From contig CANGVU010000098.1 in the NCBI GenBank assembly GCA_947457325.1, positions 1 to 5,803 on the forward strand: 5,803 nucleotides of DNA, read 5' to 3'. The DNA is from Flavobacteriales bacterium. Lineage in GTDB: Bacteria > Bacteroidota > Bacteroidia > Flavobacteriales_D > Sanyastnellaceae. Both the position numbers and the translations under genes were made by a program. The notes under the pieces are model-generated. The model was not told the DNA's origin and did no database searches. It worked only from the letters and a program-made list of their open reading frames with translations. Shown piece by piece: positions 1 to 4,981 of the stretch. How positions within the stretch are numbered: position 1 is the stretch's first letter; each line of letters opens with the position of its first letter.

Positions 1-2555
1 AATCCACTTTCATTCGTAGCTCCTACATTAGGTGATGACCACAAAGTAATTGATTTCATCTTCCCTCCTGCAAAATTTCTTCCACCGAGACTATTCTCAA
101 GTATTGTCCATTCTGCATCACTTGGAACATGCCACCCTGAGGGACATAGTCCTCTGTTATCGACAACTGCATACCATTTATATAATTTCCCATAAGTGGC
201 ATTATTAACTAGGTTATTATTGTATACAGCATAGGCTCCAATTGTCGTTGAATTCCACTGCGCATTATCCAATTCAGACAAAATTGAATCCCCATTGCTA
301 TATCGCTTGACTTCTAAATTCTTCTGCATCCATTCCTGACCATTGATGATGATGCTTGGATAAAAATTCCCATCAATATCGGTTACTCCGTTACCCATGG
401 TATAAAGTGGCGGAGGCAAAATTGTCCCCGTGCAAACACACTCCCCATTGATGACATCATTCACCGTATTCACATCCCCATCATCACACGTTGCATTTGG
501 GTACAAACATGAGCCATCATCTTGTGTGGCATTGGCCAAGAAATTACAAGCACTGCCATCTGTGCAGCCTTGTAAAACAGGGGTTTCTGAATCTTTGAGG
601 CAGCGGACGCTGAAGCCACTAACCTTATAATCGGTGTAATTATACAAATATGAATAACCAGCATCCAACAAGGCAACTTCGGCACTTGCCCCGTCAATTT
701 CTGTACTTTTCCACCAATTGCCCAAAGTACCCAATGTTCCATATAGACCATTATCAACCCTATCTCCTCCTGGCAAACCTGTAAATCCACTTGTATTCTC
801 AGCACCAACATTGGGAATATTCCAACCCAATACTGCTTTCATCTTTCCTCCTGCTATCGAACTACCTCCAAGGTTATTCTCCAACTCTAACCATTCGATT
901 GTATTTGGCACGTGCCACCCTGTTGGGCAAAGACCTCTACCATCATTCACCGAATACCAGTTGTAGAGCTTCCCGTATGCTATGTCGTTCGCGGGATCAT
1001 TATCATATATGGAATAAGCACCCATTGTGGCGCTTGACCATGTCGAGTTATTCAATCCAGTTGCTATCGGATCTCCGTTGCGGTATTGAGAAACCGCCAA
1101 GTTCTTTTGCATCCATTCCTGACCATTGATGATAATACTTGGGTAAAAATTCCCATCGATATCGGTTACTCCGTTACCCATGGTATAAAGTGGCGGAGGC
1201 AAAATTGTCCCCGTGCAAACACACTCCCCATTGATGACATCATTCACCGAATTCACATCTCCATCATCACAGGTAGCATTTGGATACAAACAAGAGCCAT
1301 CATCCTGCGTGGCATTGGCCAAGAAATTACAAGCGCTGCCATCTGTGCAACCTTGTAAAATTGGAGCTTCTGAATCTTTAACGCAACGCACGCTAAAGCC
1401 GTGCGACTTCCCATTGGTTAAACGGTAAACATTAGAATCGAAGTAGGCCAGCCCCCGGCGCAACGCAGCGCTAGCATCATACTGTGTAGTGCTCCACCAG
1501 TAACCGAAAATGCCAACATCGACGTAAGAACCGTCTCCGTTGCGTACAGCACCAGGGAGAGCTGTGAAACCGGAACTATTGGTTGCGCCTGAGTTGATAG
1601 TGTTCCAATTGGTGGTGGCTTTTAGTACTCCTCCTTCCGTTGTTCCTCTCGATCCTACTGTCTCTTGATCTTGAACACTCATCCCCAAACTCCCCTCCAA
1701 ATACATCCACTCACAATCAGTGGGAACATGCCAACCTGTTGGACACAAGCCACGCGAATCTACAGTCGTGTACCAATTGTACAACTTACCATATATCGAA
1801 TCATTCACGGGGTCATTGTTGTAGATGGAATAAGCGCCGCTGGTCGTCGTGCTCCACGAAGCGTTATCCAATCCTGTTGGGATGGGATCTCCATTGCGGT
1901 ATTGGTCTGTAGCCAAGTTGTCTGCGAACCAACATTGTCCGCCTATCTCAACCAAGTCATAGGTGCGTCCGTCATAGGTCAATGAAGTTTGTCCATCGCA
2001 GCCCACCACATTGATGAATTGATCCGCGCAGGTATTGTTGCCAGGCAAAACCACCGCACCAAATCCGCTCGTTGGAATGGAATTGTTGTTGGTATTCGCC
2101 GCGCTGATTCCAGGTACAATGACACTTTGGTTTCCAATGGTCAAGGTATCTCCCGTTGGGCTTATGCTTAGATTCACACCATTGCTGTACAAGGCATAGG
2201 GCACACTTAACATTTGCTGGGTTCCTAAATCCGTTGTACCCACCATCACACGCAAAAACTTGGCGCCATTGCCCCAATTGATGTTGGCAAAATTGCCTTG
2301 CGAGACAACGCCATTTCCCACCACGCAAGAAACCAATCCTTGGGCATTGCTGGTCAACGCATGACTTTCCTGAAACACCACACTTCCTGTCGCTGTTCCA
2401 TCATGAATCATGAAGGTCAAATTCACCGCGCTACTCGCCATCACCGTTCCATCCGCATTGCGCATGACCGCTTGGTAGGGAATGCCCAAAGGGGATTGGG
2501 CCAAAAGGAAAGAGGTGATGAGGAGATGAAGGGATAGGGTTAAAAACGTTTTCAT
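1..2555 (-). CDS. Secreted multi-FISUMP-domain surface protein, C-terminus outside the window
   Basis: This frame stays open from the ATG at 2555 to the left edge, giving 851 complete codons. Residues 1-19 (MKTFLTLSLHLLITSFLLA) form a signal peptide with likely cleavage before Gln20, so the product is exported. A Bacteroidota-type N-terminal region follows (IPYQAVMRNADG, later FLRVMVGTTDLG and PYALYSNG). Three FISUMP domains lie at about 188-391, 459-652 and 720 onward. Their hallmarks are GGQCWFADNL or NGQEWMQKNL, YGKLYNWY, RGLCPTGWHVP, SGFTALPG, WWSTT and GFSVRCVKDSE. Domains 1-2 and 2-3 are joined by Cys-rich linkers reading GCTDGSACNFLANATQDDGS then CDDGDVN...NGECVCTG. Function is unknown; FISUMP proteins are generally extracellular and may bind carbohydrate or act in adhesion. 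A C-terminal type IX secretion signal is expected but cannot be seen. In-frame ATGs also occur at 2597 and 2612. I chose 2555 because it gives a standard signal peptide directly after an A-rich leader. The family call is firm; the role is not. Confidence 0.9.
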   Translation of the reverse strand, partial: MKTFLTLSLHLLITSFLLAQSPLGIPYQAVMRNADGTVMASSAVNLTFMIHDGTATGSVVFQESHALTSNAQGLVSCVVGNGVVSQGNFANINWGNGAKFLRVMVGTTDLGTQQMLSVPYALYSNGVNLSISPTGDTLTIGNQSVIVPGISAANTNNNSIPTSGFGAVVLPGNNTCADQFINVVGCDGQTSLTYDGRTYDLVEIGGQCWFADNLATDQYRNGDPIPTGLDNASWSTTTSGAYSIYNNDPVNDSIYGKLYNWYTTVDSRGLCPTGWHVPTDCEWMYLEGSLGMSVQDQETVGSRGTTEGGVLKATTNWNTINSGATNSSGFTALPGAVRNGDGSYVDVGIFGYWWSTTQYDASAALRRGLAYFDSNVYRLTNGKSHGFSVRCVKDSEAPILQGCTDGSACNFLANATQDDGSCLYPNATCDDGDVNSVNDVINGECVCTGTILPPPLYTMGNGVTDIDGNFYPSIIINGQEWMQKNLAVSQYRNGDPIATGLNNSTWSSATMGAYSIYDNDPANDIAYGKLYNWYSVNDGRGLCPTGWHVPNTIEWLELENNLGGSSIAGGKMKAVLGWNIPNVGAENTSGFTGLPGGDRVDNGLYGTLGTLGNWWKSTEIDGASAEVALLDAGYSYLYNYTDYKVSGFSVRCLKDSETPVLQGCTDGSACNFLANATQDDGSCLYPNATCDDGDVNTVNDVINGECVCTGTILPPPLYTMGNGVTDIDGNFYPSIIINGQEWMQKNLEVKRYSNGDSILSELDNAQWNSTTIGAYAVYNNNLVNNATYGKLYKWYAVVDNRGLCPSGWHVPSDAEWTILENSLGGRNFAGGKMKSITLWSSPNVGATNESG
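319..600 (-). repeat. Second copy of a near-identical 282-bp linker repeat in the FISUMP gene
   Basis: This segment matches 1102-1383 at a spacing of exactly 783 bp (261 codons), with about 20 differences by hand count. It encodes the start of FISUMP domain 3 (FYPSIIINGQEWMQKNL), the PPPLYTMGNG stretch and the whole GCTDGSACNF/DDGSC linker. The rest of domains 2 and 3 is clearly more divergent. This suggests recent duplication or gene conversion limited to the linker. Confidence 0.85.
1102..1383 (-). repeat. First copy of the near-identical 282-bp linker repeat in the FISUMP gene
   Basis: This is the partner of 319-600 and encodes the linker between FISUMP domains 1 and 2 plus the first residues of domain 2. 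The Cys residues of GCTDGSACNF, DDGSC, NATCDDGD and GECVCTG are the same in both copies. The 783-bp period preserves the reading frame. Confidence 0.85.
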
Positions 2556-2639
2556 GCTTTTATCATTTAAAGCGAATATAAGGAGAATTTTCCTCATGAA
2601 TTTCGCCTCCATCTCCTTGCATTTTTTATTTACGCAAAG
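2556..2639 (-). other. Leader of the FISUMP gene, between the IS end and the start codon
   Basis: This stretch lies between the insertion sequence and the FISUMP start codon. It has no clear Shine-Dalgarno site next to the chosen ATG (minus-strand leader ...AATGATAAAAGC), which is usual for Bacteroidota. The frame is open from 2648, so ATGs at 2612 and 2597 could extend the protein N-terminally (MRKILLIFALNDKS...). The outermost bases (acgcaaag, 2632-2639) look like the left remnant of the extragenic repeat in which the IS sits. No convincing TAnnTTTG promoter is complete here. Confidence 0.45.
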
Positions 2640-2646
2640 ATTTCTA

Positions 2647-2687
2647 TGTTAAAAGTCAAGCATTTTTCTGTTAAAAATCAAAGTCAA
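2647..2687. repeat. Short direct repeat in the right end of the IS
   Basis: Two related units lie between the transposase stop and the element's end: tgttaaaagtcaag at 2647-2660 and tgttaaaaatcaaagtcaa at 2669-2687. They share tgttaaaa and agtcaa, separated by a small insertion. They may be subterminal sites bound by the transposase, or just relics of a local duplication. Confidence 0.5.
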
Positions 2688-2690
2688 TTT

Positions 2691-3245
2691 TCAAGTCATT
2701 AGAAAATTGTTTTCCATGACAAACGGTGTTTGTCTCTGGAGTACCGCCCATATGCGATGTACTATTTTATTTCGAACGGCATTGAGTACGGACATTTTAT
2801 TTTTCCCTTCGGCTACTTTCCGGATATAGTATACTTTAAGATCGCTTTTCGTTCTGATCGCTGCCATCGCTGCCAAGTGTAGTAACATTTTCAATTTTTG
2901 ATTCGCCATTTTTGACACACGTGCGCGTTTGACAATGGTACCGGACTCATTTAAAAAAGGAACGACTCCAGCATAACAAGCCAAGTGCTTGGCTGATTTA
3001 AATAATGTAAAGTTTTGTGTGGATACCAGCATGTTGATTGCCGTTTGTTCGCCAACTCCTGGGATGGTTTTGATCAATTCAACGTTCTTTTTCATATCCT
3101 GATTCTCCACTAATATTTCATTTACCCGCTTTGCAATTTTCTTGAGTTGCCCATCTATCGATTTCAAAATTGGCTGATATATTTTCGAAAGAATTTTGAA
3201 CGATTCTATATCATGCGTTTTTGCCTCGTTAAGTTGATTTTTCAT
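2691..3245 (-). CDS. IS110 transposase, C-terminal half (Transposase_20 domain), separated by a stop codon
   Basis: These 184 codons are in the same frame as the N-terminal half at 3270-3695. Only the TAA at 3270-3272 and eight sense codons (TILTQAVA) lie between them. Residues 1-55 form the helical linker. IPGVGEQTA at 61-69 is the helix-hairpin-helix motif that opens the Transposase_20 domain. The block HLACYAGVVPFLNESGTIVK, then SKMANQKLKMLLHLAAMAA, matches the family's serine region. Ser101 is the likely catalytic serine, at about residue 251 of the restored protein. In IS110 recombinases this serine acts together with the RuvC-like half to exchange strands. The ATG at 3245 would allow separate translation, but no Shine-Dalgarno site supports it, so the simplest reading is the distal part of a nonsense-mutated gene. 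The restored protein would be 334 residues, normal for the family. Confidence 0.85.
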   Translation of the reverse strand: MKNQLNEAKTHDIESFKILSKIYQPILKSIDGQLKKIAKRVNEILVENQDMKKNVELIKTIPGVGEQTAINMLVSTQNFTLFKSAKHLACYAGVVPFLNESGTIVKRARVSKMANQKLKMLLHLAAMAAIRTKSDLKVYYIRKVAEGKNKMSVLNAVRNKIVHRIWAVLQRQTPFVMENNFLMT

Positions 3246-3269
3246 CGCAACAGCCTGAGTTAAAATGGT

Positions 3270-3695
3270 TTATCTGGTTTTGTTCAAGGTGTTCAGCTCT
3301 TCTATCGACTTGGATGGTGGCGTAAATAGAATCACTCGATCTTGATACCTTACAGCATATTCAGCTATTCGTATGGCATCCTGTCTATCGGACTTTCCGC
3401 GCAAATCAGCAGAAGCCTTTTTAATTTTCAAGGCATGTTCTTGCCACAAATCAATGCCCAGCTCTACGCAAACCCTTTGTAATGGGCTATTGTAAATCCC
3501 GGTATGCTCAACACAGATCAATAGATTTTCTATTTCTATTCCATGTTTCTTAATAAACCCTTTGAGAAAGGACTTAATTTTCACTTGTTGATTGGGAATA
3601 ACCTGTTCATCAACGATTCTGAAATCAGAAAGGATGATCGCCAAGTCCAATTTTTGTTTGGAAATGTCAATACCAATAAAGTACTTTTGTTTCAT
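3270..3695 (-). CDS. IS110 transposase, N-terminal half (RuvC-like DEDD domain), ended by a premature stop
   Basis: These 141 codons run from ATG 3695 to a TAA at 3270-3272. The RuvC-like DEDD nuclease residues are all present: Asp10 in FIGIDISKQKLD, Glu63 in CVEHTGIY, and Asp103 and Asp106 in LRGKSDRQDAIRIAEYA. The sequence ends in SIEELNTLNKTR, where the family normally runs on into the coiled linker. The next in-frame codons continue directly into the C-terminal half at 2691-3245. One base change in one codon therefore explains the break, and no frameshift is needed. The start is supported by the MKQKYFIGIDISK opening, normal for IS110. Alone this half lacks the catalytic serine domain, so it should not transpose. 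A sequencing error or a very recent mutation are the alternatives. Confidence 0.87.
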   Translation of the reverse strand: MKQKYFIGIDISKQKLDLAIILSDFRIVDEQVIPNQQVKIKSFLKGFIKKHGIEIENLLICVEHTGIYNSPLQRVCVELGIDLWQEHALKIKKASADLRGKSDRQDAIRIAEYAVRYQDRVILFTPPSKSIEELNTLNKTR

Positions 3696-3728
3696 AATTT
3701 TTTATTTTGCTTCCACGTGGAGTGCCTT

Positions 3729-3775
3729 CACCAAGTCCTTATTAATAGGCCGTTAACCTAGATTTCTATTTGGTG
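3729..3775 (-). other. Predicted donor-binding stem-loop of the bridge RNA
   Basis: The outer stem CACCAA/TTGGTG (6 bp) encloses ATAGAAATC, a TAGG/CCTA mini-hairpin, and TTAATAAGGAC. The 5' strand carries ATAGAAATCT (minus 3769-3760), identical in the same orientation to the element's right end (minus 2647-2638), as expected for a left donor guide. The 3' strand carries AAGG, which can pair with CCTT at the element's left end. That right-hand match is short and weaker. Confidence 0.65.
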
Positions 3776-3862
3776 CTTTCACTCTAAGAAACAAGGGTCA
3801 AAATCTTTGCATAGGCCCGAACACCTTCGACACAGAATGATTCCCCTTGTTTCTTGTGGAAG
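3776..3862 (-). other. Predicted target-binding stem-loop of the bridge RNA
   Basis: A perfect 12-bp stem (AAGAAACAAGGG, minus 3855-3844, pairing with 3797-3786) closes a 46-nt loop. Below it a 7-bp helix with one mismatch extends to 3862/3776 past a 3-nt bulge. Inside the loop, CGAA/TTCG forms a mini-hairpin that splits it into two strands. The 5' strand contains ATTCTGTG, whose last six bases match the flank TCTGTG beyond the element's left end. The 3' strand contains GCAAAGATTT (minus 3810-3801), identical to + strand 2634-2643 at the right junction. These are the orientations expected of left and right target guides. Confidence 0.65.
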
Positions 3863-3892
3863 TGATTATTCAATTACTAATTTATTGAATTG

Positions 3893-3922
3893 CAAACTAA
3901 AGGTCCACAGAGAACGCGCAAA
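3893..3922 (-). promoter_or_regulatory. Possible Bacteroidota-type promoter for the bridge RNA and transposase, spanning the IS junction
   Basis: On the minus strand TTAGTTTG (3900-3893) matches seven of eight positions of the Bacteroidota -7 box TAnnTTTG. A TTTG (3922-3919), 18 bases upstream, could serve as the -33 box; the usual spacing is about 19-21. Transcription would start at about the first predicted hairpin. The -33 part lies in the flanking repeat and the -7 part lies just inside the element. This is inferred only from motif resemblance. Confidence 0.3.
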
Positions 3923-4081
3923 GGACGCAAAGAGGAGAAAGAGTAACAAGACCATCAATTGCATTTAATCTCCGCGCACTTTGCGAGAACTTCGCGAACT
4001 CTGCGTTAGAAATATGAAACCTAAAGCCAATATTCTCATTTAACACATAGAATACAAAGGATGCGCAAAGCCCGCAGAGAA
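3903..4081. repeat. Cluster of degenerate extragenic repeats (CACAGAGAACGCAAAGGACGCAAAG type)
   Basis: Three related copies fill this gene-free stretch. Copy 1, at 3905-3936, reads ccacagagaacgcgcaaagg then acgcaaagaggag. Copy 2, at about 3969-4008, is inverted (ctccgcgcactttgcgagaa, then cttcgcgaactctgcgttag). Copy 3, at 4043-4081, is direct and more decayed (cacatagaatacaaaggatg, then cgcaaagcccgcagagaa). The leftover acgcaaag at 2632-2639 would join copy 1 if the IS were removed. Such units recur outside genes in Bacteroidota; their role is unknown. Confidence 0.65.
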
Positions 4082-4140
4082 TTATCTACAATATGAAAAA
4101 TTAAAATTGGGATTTAATTCCCTAAGCGGTTGTATTTCCT

Positions 4141-4188
4141 TCATCTCCTCATCTCCTCATCTCCTCATCCCTTCATCTCCTCATCCCT
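4141..4188. repeat. Six 8-bp tandem units (tcatctcc/tcatccct) overlapping the TerC stop codon
   Basis: Contiguous units are tcatctcc x3, tcatccct, tcatctcc, tcatccct. The last unit contains the stop codon of the TerC gene (tca at 4181-4183) and its final Gly codon. The 8-bp period does not preserve reading frame, so expansion would change the protein's end only if it spread further into the gene. Bases 4082-4140, between this array and the extragenic repeats, hold nothing I can identify beyond a weak GGGA/TCCC inverted pair. Confidence 0.8.
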
Positions 4189-4954
4189 TATTCCGCTTCA
4201 TCTTCACATTGTGCATGCGGATATTGAGCATTTCAACGGTTAAGCTGAATGCAAGGGCAATGTAGGCGTAAGTCTTGATGTCCACTCCTTCGGGCAAATG
4301 TAAGATGTGCGCATCTTCCAACGCTTCCAAGAACAAGATCAAGCCAATCACCACCAAGAAAGCCAAGGCCAACATTTTCAATGTCGGATACTTCTCAATG
4401 AACTCACTCACATATGGAGCGAACAACAACATGACCACCATCGCTACAATGACCGCCATGACCATTATAGGAATGTTGTTCGATAAACCAACAGCCGTGA
4501 TGATGCTGTCAAATGAAAAAACAATGTCAATGATGGTGATTTGCAAAATCGCCTGTATCCATGTCATCTTGCGCGCATTCGGCTTTTCCTCATTGTCCGC
4601 TTCTTTGAACTTGTGGTAAATCTCATTGGTGGTTTTGACCAACAAAAAGACTCCTCCACCAAACAATATCAATCCACGTCCCGTGATGCCATATTCACCC
4701 AAATGAAACAATGGGGTTACCATGTGCGCGATGAATGATATCGTCGACAACAAAATGATGCGCACCACCAAGGCCAAGGTCAATCCGAAGAAACGCGCAC
4801 GTGCCGCTTCTTTCTTGTCCGCAATCTGACCACAAATGATGGCAATAAAAATGATGTTGTCTATCCCCAACACGATCTCCATCAAGATCAAAGTAAACAA
4901 GTCGATGACTCCGGAAATGCTCTGAAAAGGAGCGATAAAATCTGATACTGACAT
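4181..4954 (-). CDS. TerC-family integral membrane protein (YgdQ/YoaE-like)
   Basis: The 257 codons from ATG 4954 to TGA 4181 give a very hydrophobic inner-membrane protein with about seven transmembrane segments. Family signatures are LMEIVLGIDNIIF (residues 24-36; acidic Glu26 and Asp32) and IIDIVFSFDSIITAVGL (141-157; Asp143 and Asp149). Further family stretches are RGLILFGGGVFLLVKTTNEI (93-112), EKYPTLKMLALAFLVVIGL (187-205) and FSLTVEMLNIRM (236-247). The paired acidic residues inside membrane helices suggest metal-ion handling. TerC relatives are linked to tellurite resistance and to manganese export during protein secretion, but the substrate here cannot be read from sequence. A charged loop at about 115-130 (KFKEADNEEKPNARK) separates the two halves. 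Length is normal for the YgdQ-like branch. The gene lies 27 bp downstream of the GH13 gene on the same strand, so cotranscription is possible. Its last codons lie in an 8-bp tandem repeat. Confidence 0.92.
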   Translation of the reverse strand: MSVSDFIAPFQSISGVIDLFTLILMEIVLGIDNIIFIAIICGQIADKKEAARARFFGLTLALVVRIILLSTISFIAHMVTPLFHLGEYGITGRGLILFGGGVFLLVKTTNEIYHKFKEADNEEKPNARKMTWIQAILQITIIDIVFSFDSIITAVGLSNNIPIMVMAVIVAMVVMLLFAPYVSEFIEKYPTLKMLALAFLVVIGLILFLEALEDAHILHLPEGVDIKTYAYIALAFSLTVEMLNIRMHNVKMKRNKG

Positions 4955-4961
4955 ATGACCA

Positions 4962-4969
4962 CAAATATA
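4962..4969 (-). promoter_or_regulatory. Possible -7 promoter box just before the TerC gene
   Basis: The minus-strand sequence TATATTTG is an exact fit to the Bacteroidota -7 consensus TAnnTTTG and lies 7 bases before the TerC ATG. No TTTG stands at the proper -33 distance, and a start this close would give an almost leaderless mRNA. It may therefore be chance. TerC may instead rely on a promoter upstream of the GH13 gene. Confidence 0.2.
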
Positions 4970-4981
4970 AGTAGGAACGGC

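Larger units (their letters stand above)
3729..3890 (-). ncRNA. Candidate IS110 bridge RNA
   Basis: The noncoding left end of the element, just upstream of the transposase and on its strand, folds into three adjacent hairpins. In transcript order they are a 7-bp stem ATTCAAT/ATTGAAT (3868-3890), a long stem-loop (3776-3862) and a shorter one (3729-3775). This is the published bridge RNA order: 5' hairpin, target-binding loop, donor-binding loop. The span of about 162 nt is close to the known length of the IS621 RNA. Both large loops have a terminal mini-hairpin with unpaired strands on each side, and these strands carry 10-nt matches to the element's right junction. The RNA would guide the recombinase to donor and target DNA. 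Position, fold and guide matches agree, but expression and the exact ends are unproven. Confidence 0.75.
2640..3903 (-). mobile_element. IS110-group insertion sequence, about 1.26 kb, apparently complete
   Basis: The element carries an IS110-type transposase frame (2691-3695), a long noncoding left end of about 205 bp upstream of the transposase and a short right end of about 50 bp. It shows no terminal inverted repeats. This is the layout of the IS110 group rather than IS1111. Boundaries are inferred from the junctions: on the minus strand the left junction reads TTCTCTGTGGACCTTTAG and the right junction ACATAGAAATCTTTGCG. Their shared dinucleotides allow a GA core (+ strand tc at 2643-2644 and 3904-3905) or a CT core (+ strand ag at 2638-2639 and 3901-3902). 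Both give an element of 1261-1263 bp. Closing the gap restores a continuous repeat (acgcaaag...ccacagagaacgc). The transposase has an in-frame stop, so autonomous activity is doubtful. Confidence 0.8.

Noticed and set aside
430..630. Plus-strand open frame over the FISUMP linker, repeated at 1213-1428
   Set aside because: It is a shadow of the minus-strand coding repeat. The two copies look alike only because the minus-strand linker is duplicated, and the plus-strand translation resembles no known domain.
319..1383. CRISPR-like spaced repeats
   Set aside because: The units are 783 bp apart, inside an open reading frame and protein-coding. There are no short regular repeats or spacers anywhere in the window.
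1972..2328. Minus-strand 118-codon frame in another phase
   Set aside because: It overlaps fully with the FISUMP N-terminal region, whose own frame has a signal peptide and recognisable motifs. The alternative frame has odd composition and no motifs.
3712..3721. Perfect palindrome tccacgtgga before the transposase ATG
   Set aside because: It is a 10-bp palindrome without a loop. It could be an operator, but nothing else supports this, and it lies outside the predicted bridge RNA hairpins.
4109..4122. Possible terminator ggga-tttaat-tccc downstream of TerC
   Set aside because: The stem is only 4 bp, with no adequate U-tract on either strand.
4275..4619. Plus-strand open frame opposite the TerC gene
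   Set aside because: It is antisense to a clear TerC-family coding sequence and is rich in Met/Thr/Ile, as expected for the reverse of membrane-helix codons.
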